Shown: positions 14,008 to 19,384 of the stretch, piece by piece
Layout of the letters: the number at the start of each line of letters is the position of its first letter
Numbering within the stretch: the stretch's first letter is position 1
DNA from: UBA2336 sp964538575
GTDB taxonomy: Bacteria; Bacteroidota; Bacteroidia; Cytophagales; Cyclobacteriaceae
Assembly (NCBI GenBank): GCA_964538575.1
Contig: CAZIGG010000052.1
Span: 1-19,384, forward strand
Reading direction: 5' to 3'
Length of the DNA: 19,384 nt
Program-made: the position numbers and the translations under genes
The notes under the pieces: generated by a model
The model's database searches: none
What the model saw: only the letters and a program-made list of their open reading frames with translations
What the model was told of the DNA's origin: nothing

Positions 14008-16997
14008 TGACTATGAAAAAAATTATATACATACTGTTGATGACCATAGTCATGCCCGCCTGGGCACAAAAGCGTCCGGTTGATTATGTGAATACTTTAA
14101 TTGGAACGCACAACTCGCGGTGGGAACAATTTCCGGGGCCTACACGACCTTTTGGAATGGTGAAACTCAGCCCGGATAACCAGGAGCAGGGCTGGAAGGC
14201 CGGCTACGAATATGAGCTTAACAGCATTGCCGGGTTTAGTCATATCCATGACTGGACGATGGGCGGAGTATTAGTGATGCCAACCGTGGGCAAGCTTGAA
14301 ACACAGCCCGGTACGGAACGGAATCCGGATGGAGGTTACCGGTCACGGTTCCGCCATGAAACAGAAAAGGGTGAAGCAGGGTATTATTCCGTTATGCTGG
14401 ATGATCATAACATCAAAGCTGAACTGACCACAACTCCGCGAACCGGATTTCAGCGCTATACATTTCCGCAAAGTGATTCAGCACGAATTTTGGTTGACTT
14501 ACTTATTCCCACAGAATATGGCTATGAGATTTCATGGGCGGTTATTGCGAAAGTTTCGGATACGGAGATTGAAGGATTTGTTTATCAGCAGTCGTTGCGA
14601 AAGGCAAACTACAATGAGTTTGTTGTAAACTTTGTGATGCGCTTCAGCAAACCGTTTGAATCCATGAATGGCTGGGTTCAGGAAGATATTTTCCGCAACA
14701 CAAACCTGGTCGGCAGCGGCTTTGAGCACCGCGACATCGGGGCCTTCCTGAATTTCAAAACAAAGGCCGGGGAACAGATCATGGTTCAAACCGGAATCTC
14801 GTATGTAAGTACCGCGCAGGCAAGACTGAATCTTGAGACAGAACTCAACAGCTATAACTGGAATTTCGATCAGGTTGTTAAGGATAGTAAGGATGAGTGG
14901 AACAAGCTCTTGTCCACGATTGAAGTACAGTCCACAGATGAAACACTGAAGACCAAATTCTACACGAATATGTATCGCGCATATTCTGCGCGTTCAACCT
15001 ACAATGATGTGAACGGGAAATACATGGATATGTATGAGAAAGAGCAAACCATGCCGGATGGTAAACCCATCTATGGCTCTGACGGATTCTGGATAACCTT
15101 CTGGAACCTGAACCAGCTATGGTCGCTCGCTACCCCCGGGCTTGCGAACAATTGGGTGAACAGCATGCTGGAGATTTACGACAAAGGAGGCTGGCTGCCG
15201 CGCGGACCTACGGGTATTGAATATTCCGGAATTATGGTTGCCTCTCACGAGATTTCGCTTCTTACAAATGCGTATCACAAAGGAATCCGGAATTATGACG
15301 TCAATAAAATGTATGAGGCCATTACCAAAATACAGCGCGAACAGGGCAGGGCGCACGATGCAGGCGGGTATGTAGGTAATCACTTCCTGAACGATTATAT
15401 CAAGTTAGGATATGTTCCCGATGATGTCGGCCCGGTTTCAAACACGCTTGCGTATGCCTATGATGACTGGACGGTAGCGCAAATGGCGCTTGCCCTTGGA
15501 AAGCAAAAGGATTACAAAGAATTTATGAAGCGCGCCTACAACTATCGGAATGTATTCGATAAATCAGTCGGCTTCATGCGCAGAAAAAATCGTGATGGGA
15601 CGTGGGCAAAATTTTCGCCCTTTGGCGATGTAGCCTGGCTGGGGCCGGGATTTGTGGAAGGCAATGCCTGGCAGTACACGTACTTTGTGCCGCATGACCT
15701 GAGTGGCTTGATTTCATTAATGGGCCAGGATGAATTTAATAATCGTCTCGAAAAAGGGTTTCAAACTTCTGCTGAGCATCATTTCAACTCTGAGCATCTC
15801 GGTTCGAATTCACTGGAAGGCATGGGAGTTTTGCCGGTGAACCACGGCAACCAGCCCAATATGCAGGCAGCGTACCTTTTTAATTATTCACAGAAACCCT
15901 GGCTAACCCAAAAATGGGCGAATGAAATTATGGACAAATATTATGGCAGCACGCCCATGAATGGCTGGCTGGGCGATGAAGACCAGGGGCAAATGGGCGC
16001 CTGGTTTGTGATGAGTTCGATGGGGCTTTTTGAAATGGATGGCGGAGCGTCTGTAAAACCTATCTATGAGATCGGTACCCCAAAGTTTGACAAGGTTACC
16101 ATCAACCTCGACCCGGAATATTATAAAGGCGGAAAGTTTGTGATCGAAGCAAAAAATGTTTCCGACAAAAATATCTACATCCAGTCGGCAACGCTGAACG
16201 GAAAAGCCTTGAACAAGCCGTGGTTCTATCATGAAGAGTTGGTGAAGGGTGGCTCGTTGGTATTAAAGATGGGGCCAAAGCCAAACACCAAATGGGGCTC
16301 GTCTGCGGAAGCCGTTCCGCCTTCCATGAGCAACGTGTTAACAAAAGCACAGATTGATTCGATCTTGACGTATGATCGCTTCCTGGAAGATCTGAATGAA
16401 TGGAATAAGGCGATGAAAGCGTATTACTATCACCGCAAGGAGCATTTTGAAACGTTGCCCGATACAGAGGATGAAATTATTTTCCTGGGCAACAGCATTA
16501 CGGATGGGGCAGAGTGGTCAGAATTGTTTGGCGGAAACCCGAATATTAAAAACAGGGGTATTGGCGGAGATGATACCGATGGCGTTTTAGAAAGATTGAA
16601 AGAAGTAACGTCTTCCCGGCCAGCTAAAGTTTTTGTGATGATCGGCACAAACGATCTGGCCTTTGGTAAAACGGTAGATCATGTGGCTGAAAATCATCAA
16701 AAAATTATCACCCAAATTAAAGCCGATTCTCCCAATACAAAAATTTACATGCAATCGGTACTGCCGGTCGATGATGCTATTCATTATACGCGCCCCAACC
16801 CAAGTATGCTGGAGATTAATAAAAGACTAAAAGTTTATTGTGAGCAGAATGGTGTAACGTATATCGACCTGGTTCCAACCTTCAGCGATGAAAAAGGAAA
16901 GCTCAGCAAAAAGTACAGCATTGATGGCTTACATTTAAACGGAGCCGGGTATCTGAAATGGGTAGACGTGATCAGAAGATTTGTGGATGAGAAATGA
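14007..16997 (+). CDS. GH92 alpha-mannosidase fused to a C-terminal SGNH/GDSL esterase
   Basis: Predicted secreted bifunctional enzyme, 996 residues from ATG 14007. ATG 14013 (MKKIIYIL) is an equally good start. The signal peptide ends PAWAQ, cleaved by signal peptidase I. Residues about 25-765 are GH92, a calcium-dependent exo-alpha-mannosidase family: VNTLIGT (28-34), PFGMVKLSPD (48-57), EGNAWQYTYFVPHD (551-564, Glu551 likely catalytic acid) and GDEDQGQMGAW (656-666, Asp657/Asp659 likely base pair). The usual GNEPxHH motif reads GNQPNMQ (614-620). Residues about 820-994 are an SGNH hydrolase with all four blocks: GNSITDG (Ser830), NRGIGGDDT (Gly853), GTND (Asn882) and DGLH (Asp973, His976). 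This suggests removal of an O-acyl group, most likely acetyl, plus mannose release. ATG overlaps the stop of the upstream gene, and its own TGA overlaps the next start. Confidence 0.93.
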   Translation: MTMKKIIYILLMTIVMPAWAQKRPVDYVNTLIGTHNSRWEQFPGPTRPFGMVKLSPDNQEQGWKAGYEYELNSIAGFSHIHDWTMGGVLVMPTVGKLETQPGTERNPDGGYRSRFRHETEKGEAGYYSVMLDDHNIKAELTTTPRTGFQRYTFPQSDSARILVDLLIPTEYGYEISWAVIAKVSDTEIEGFVYQQSLRKANYNEFVVNFVMRFSKPFESMNGWVQEDIFRNTNLVGSGFEHRDIGAFLNFKTKAGEQIMVQTGISYVSTAQARLNLETELNSYNWNFDQVVKDSKDEWNKLLSTIEVQSTDETLKTKFYTNMYRAYSARSTYNDVNGKYMDMYEKEQTMPDGKPIYGSDGFWITFWNLNQLWSLATPGLANNWVNSMLEIYDKGGWLPRGPTGIEYSGIMVASHEISLLTNAYHKGIRNYDVNKMYEAITKIQREQGRAHDAGGYVGNHFLNDYIKLGYVPDDVGPVSNTLAYAYDDWTVAQMALALGKQKDYKEFMKRAYNYRNVFDKSVGFMRRKNRDGTWAKFSPFGDVAWLGPGFVEGNAWQYTYFVPHDLSGLISLMGQDEFNNRLEKGFQTSAEHHFNSEHLGSNSLEGMGVLPVNHGNQPNMQAAYLFNYSQKPWLTQKWANEIMDKYYGSTPMNGWLGDEDQGQMGAWFVMSSMGLFEMDGGASVKPIYEIGTPKFDKVTINLDPEYYKGGKFVIEAKNVSDKNIYIQSATLNGKALNKPWFYHEELVKGGSLVLKMGPKPNTKWGSSAEAVPPSMSNVLTKAQIDSILTYDRFLEDLNEWNKAMKAYYYHRKEHFETLPDTEDEIIFLGNSITDGAEWSELFGGNPNIKNRGIGGDDTDGVLERLKEVTSSRPAKVFVMIGTNDLAFGKTVDHVAENHQKIITQIKADSPNTKIYMQSVLPVDDAIHYTRPNPSMLEINKRLKVYCEQNGVTYIDLVPTFSDEKGKLSKKYSIDGLHLNGAGYLKWVDVIRRFVDEK

Positions 16998-18094
16998 GAA
17001 ATATTAACATTATCCTGTTTGGCTTGCTGGTTGCGATAACATCGTGTGAAGATGACCCGCAGAAAAAAGGTGAACCCATTATGGAGGAACCGGAACCCGT
17101 GTTCTGTGAACAAAGCGTTTGCTGGGATGCGGGCGTGTACGTGTGCCGCGATGAAAGATACATTGGGCTTTTTACCCGCAGCCAGGGATGGACAGGAGGC
17201 GATGCAACATATTCGGTAGACCTTAAAAATGGAAAAACGCTCTGGATGTTTGGCGATACGTTTATTAATCAGGTGAGTGAAGACCGGTCGCGGCCTTCTT
17301 TTAAGTTGATTAATAATTCACTCGTGCTTCAGAATGGTTCGGAGATGACAACTTACCATGGAGGAACTTCTGTAAATCCTACAGCATTTGCCAAGCCTCC
17401 TGAAGTTGGGGACTGGTACTGGCCGGGCGATGGCACGGTCGCCAACGGGAAGCTCTATCTCTTTATGCACGGGTTTGGTACGAATGGAGGCGGGGGCTGG
17501 GACTTCTTCCGCACATCGGTCGACTTGCTAAGAATCAATCCTTCAACAATGGCCATCGAAAGCAATGACCGCCTGTTTCACGATCCGACCATTTCGTGGG
17601 GAGCTGCCATTATGGAAGATGCGGATTATACCTATGTATATGGCGTTCATTCAGAAAGTGGTCATAAAGCATTATATGTAGCCCGGACCAATGAAGACTT
17701 GTCGGATGACTGGGAATATTTCACCGGCACAGCCTGGGATACGGACCCGCTTACGGCCGAAGCTATTTTTGATGGCGTATCCGAACAGTTTTCGGTTTTT
17801 AAGGATGAAAACGTTTATTACCTGCTCACACAACACAATTTGTTCGGAAAGCAGATATATCTATATACATCTGCAGCGCCTCAAGGTGCATTTACAGCGG
17901 GTAAGATTGTGTACTGCACGCCTGAAACAGGAGGTGATATTTTTACCTACAATGCTTTTGCGCATCCGCATGTGTACCAGGATTCTCTTCTGGTATCCTA
18001 TAACGTTAACAGCTTCGATTATACCGATATTCTTGACGATGCTGATAACTATCGTCCGTATTTTGTAAAGATCGGTGGGTGGAGAAAAAATTAG
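16994..18094 (+). CDS. Lipoprotein, DUF4185/DUF5005-like beta-propeller (paralogue 2)
   Basis: Second member of the propeller family, 366 residues. The signal peptide ends VAITSC (Cys18); EDD follows, suggesting surface export. A short linker contains Cys38, Cys43 and Cys51, and Cys308 lies in the propeller, so disulfides are possible. Motifs match the protein at 767: GWTGGDATYSV (65-75), WMFGDTF (84-90), WYWPGDG (141-147), YTYVYG (212-217), VSEQFSVFK (262-270), YNAFAHP (319-325), SYNVNS (335-340) and YRPYF (353-357). All Asp/Glu positions conserved in paralogue 1 are kept (Asp70, Asp88, Asp146, Glu264), so it is likely active if that one is. Substrate unknown. The start overlaps the GH92-SGNH stop as ATGA, implying joint production with that enzyme. 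Confidence 0.75.
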   Translation: MRNINIILFGLLVAITSCEDDPQKKGEPIMEEPEPVFCEQSVCWDAGVYVCRDERYIGLFTRSQGWTGGDATYSVDLKNGKTLWMFGDTFINQVSEDRSRPSFKLINNSLVLQNGSEMTTYHGGTSVNPTAFAKPPEVGDWYWPGDGTVANGKLYLFMHGFGTNGGGGWDFFRTSVDLLRINPSTMAIESNDRLFHDPTISWGAAIMEDADYTYVYGVHSESGHKALYVARTNEDLSDDWEYFTGTAWDTDPLTAEAIFDGVSEQFSVFKDENVYYLLTQHNLFGKQIYLYTSAAPQGAFTAGKIVYCTPETGGDIFTYNAFAHPHVYQDSLLVSYNVNSFDYTDILDDADNYRPYFVKIGGWRKN

Positions 18095-18098
18095 AACG

Positions 18099-19298
18099 AT
18101 GAGCAAGCGCATAAAAGTTATCACACTGCTAGTAGCCCTGACTGTATCCTCTATCACGGTATTCGCACAAAAGAAAACTACTGGTAACGCGAAAGCAGAC
18201 ACGCTGGTAAATTTTAAGGTCACTGCCGCGCCTGAGTGGACAGATATGTTTTACCGCAACAACGGCTGGTTCGGTGCGGATGGGATTTTTGAAATGACCT
18301 TGAGCGGGAAGGAATCCATAGGAGCGGGAACGAAAGATTCCGTGCTCATGTATTTCTCTGATACCATGACCGGCAACGTTGTGGGTAATGAAGTTGAGGA
18401 TTTTAAAATGATCAATAATTCATTTGCCTGGATTACAGGTCTGAAGCCTTCTGCCAAAACAGTAACCATTTTTTACAAACAGGATCAAGCCGGTAAGCCT
18501 TTGAACTATATTGAACCCACTACACCCAATACGCAGCCCGGAGACTACTATTGGTTTGGCGATGGTTTTGTAAATCAGGAGGACAATAATTCGATTAATA
18601 TCTTCGGATACCGTACGTTCGACAAAAGCCAGGCTTCCTGGGATTTCGAACTTCGCGGGGTAACACTGATTACAATTCCGGCAGGTAAATCATTGGAACA
18701 GCATACACAAATCGATCTCCCGCTGTTCCTGGATATCGAAGGGCTTGGTAAGGGCACGTTCGGAGCAGGAATTTATGTAAACACAAAAGCGGCCGGGGCG
18801 CCCAATCCTGACGGTTACCTCTATGTATATGGCGTGCTTGATCCGAACAAACAATTAATTGTAGCGCGTGTAAAGCCTAAGGATATTAAAAGTATAACTG
18901 CCTGGCGGTTTTGGAATGGCACCGCATGGGATGAGAAAATCGAAAATGTTAAACCTGTTACCGACCGGGTATCCAACGAGCTGAGCTTAACTCCGCTGAA
19001 GGATGGGAGATATTTACTTGTGTTTCAGGCCGATGGAATCGGAAATCATACAGCGGTAAGAATTGCTAACTCACCCGTGGGTCCTTTCGGCCCGTTACAA
19101 AACATTTGGAGAGTTCCTGAACTTACAGAGCCACCCGGCATCATTCCGTATAATGCGAAAGCACACCCCGTGCTGTCTTCTGGAAACAAATTACTGATAA
19201 GCTACAATACTATCTCAGCCGACTACTTCAATGATATCCTAAAGTACCCGCACATGTACCGGCCACGGTTCTTCTGGCTGGAGATTGGCGATAAGTAG
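18099..19298 (+). CDS. Secreted DUF4185/DUF5005-like beta-propeller (paralogue 3, divergent)
   Basis: Third propeller protein, 399 residues from ATG 18099; the upstream in-frame GTG at 18075 lies inside the previous gene and would precede the signal peptide. The signal peptide ends TVFAQ with no lipobox, so this one is soluble or periplasmic while paralogues 1 and 2 are lipid-anchored. Shared landmarks are NNGWFGADG (54-62), YYWFGDGF (150-157), YLYVYG (240-245), FWNGTAW (271-277), PYNAKAHP (350-357), LLISYNTIS (365-373) and MYRPRFF (386-392). It has diverged at two positions: FGD in the first blade is FSD (86-88), and SEQFSV is SNELSL (292-297). A longer insert sits between the first and second blades. 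It begins 4 bases after the previous stop and is the last gene of the operon. Different substrate or reduced activity are both possible. Confidence 0.72.
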   Translation: MSKRIKVITLLVALTVSSITVFAQKKTTGNAKADTLVNFKVTAAPEWTDMFYRNNGWFGADGIFEMTLSGKESIGAGTKDSVLMYFSDTMTGNVVGNEVEDFKMINNSFAWITGLKPSAKTVTIFYKQDQAGKPLNYIEPTTPNTQPGDYYWFGDGFVNQEDNNSINIFGYRTFDKSQASWDFELRGVTLITIPAGKSLEQHTQIDLPLFLDIEGLGKGTFGAGIYVNTKAAGAPNPDGYLYVYGVLDPNKQLIVARVKPKDIKSITAWRFWNGTAWDEKIENVKPVTDRVSNELSLTPLKDGRYLLVFQADGIGNHTAVRIANSPVGPFGPLQNIWRVPELTEPPGIIPYNAKAHPVLSSGNKLLISYNTISADYFNDILKYPHMYRPRFFWLEIGDK

Positions 19299-19336
19299 GT
19301 TGAATTAGAAGTTCTGTCTTTCAGTCATAAATGAAA

Positions 19337-19364
19337 AAGCCTTCCGCTTTTCAGCAGAAGGCTT
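19337..19364 (-). terminator. Hairpin with T-run on the - strand (possibly bidirectional)
   Basis: AAGCCTTC (19337-19344) pairs with GAAGGCTT (19357-19364); after one C-A mismatch, GCT/AGC adds three more pairs around a TTTC loop. Five As precede the stem on the + strand, giving a T-run after it on the - strand, while the + strand has only two Ts before GAACG. It fits best as the terminator of a convergent gene beyond the right edge, and may also end this operon weakly. Confidence 0.6.
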
Positions 19365-19384
19365 GAACGTTATGAACCTCCGGT

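Noticed and set aside
18075..18098. GTG start at 18075 for the third propeller protein
   Set aside because: It lies within the previous coding sequence and would precede the signal peptide; ATG 18099 is 4 bases after the previous stop.
1..19384. CRISPR arrays, tRNA/rRNA genes, insertion sequences, attachment sites
   Set aside because: No regularly spaced repeats, no RNA-gene-like stretches and no transposase or integrase gene were seen; the window is filled by one co-directional gene set.

Overview
The window is one polysaccharide utilization locus (PUL) from a member of the Bacteroidota. The basis for this is a SusC/SusD pair, many lipoprotein signal peptides with Asp/Glu just after the lipid-bearing Cys, promoter elements of the TAnnTTTG type, and weak or absent Shine-Dalgarno sites. 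Moderate GC and general style suggest a free-living Cytophagia-like lineage, but this is a low-confidence placement. All 12 genes lie on the + strand with gaps of a few bases or small overlaps, and no gene-free stretch exceeds about 90 bases.

Left part (1-1861): a GntR/HutC regulator with a UTRA effector domain overlaps by ATGA the start of a lipoprotein with a DUF4185/DUF5005-like beta-propeller. The short gap at 1862-1948 holds the best promoter in the window. It carries two TACATTTG elements and an 18-base perfect inverted repeat that could be the regulator's operator.

Middle (1949-11672): a small surface lipoprotein comes first. A strong intrinsic terminator follows, 22 bases before the susC ATG, then susC and susD. 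Next come three genes that form a complete mannose route in the cell: an MFS sugar porter (uptake), a ROK sugar kinase (probable mannose to mannose-6-phosphate) and a class I mannose-6-phosphate isomerase (to fructose-6-phosphate). The isomerase carries a long extra N-terminal domain, and the kinase lacks the usual ROK zinc motif.

Right part (11662-19298): the degradative enzymes. They are a lipoprotein with a six-hairpin (alpha/alpha)6 glycosidase-like domain, a GH92 alpha-mannosidase fused to an SGNH esterase, and two more beta-propeller proteins of the same broad family as the one beside the regulator. A hairpin whose T-run lies on the - strand closes the window.

Working model: a mannose-containing, probably acylated glycan is bound and trimmed at the surface, imported by SusC/D, and reduced in the periplasm to mannose, which is taken up and fed to glycolysis. 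No GH76, GH99, GH18 or GH38 gene is present, so this is not a standard yeast-mannan or N-glycan locus. The three beta-propeller proteins of unassigned activity are the most likely source of new enzymology.
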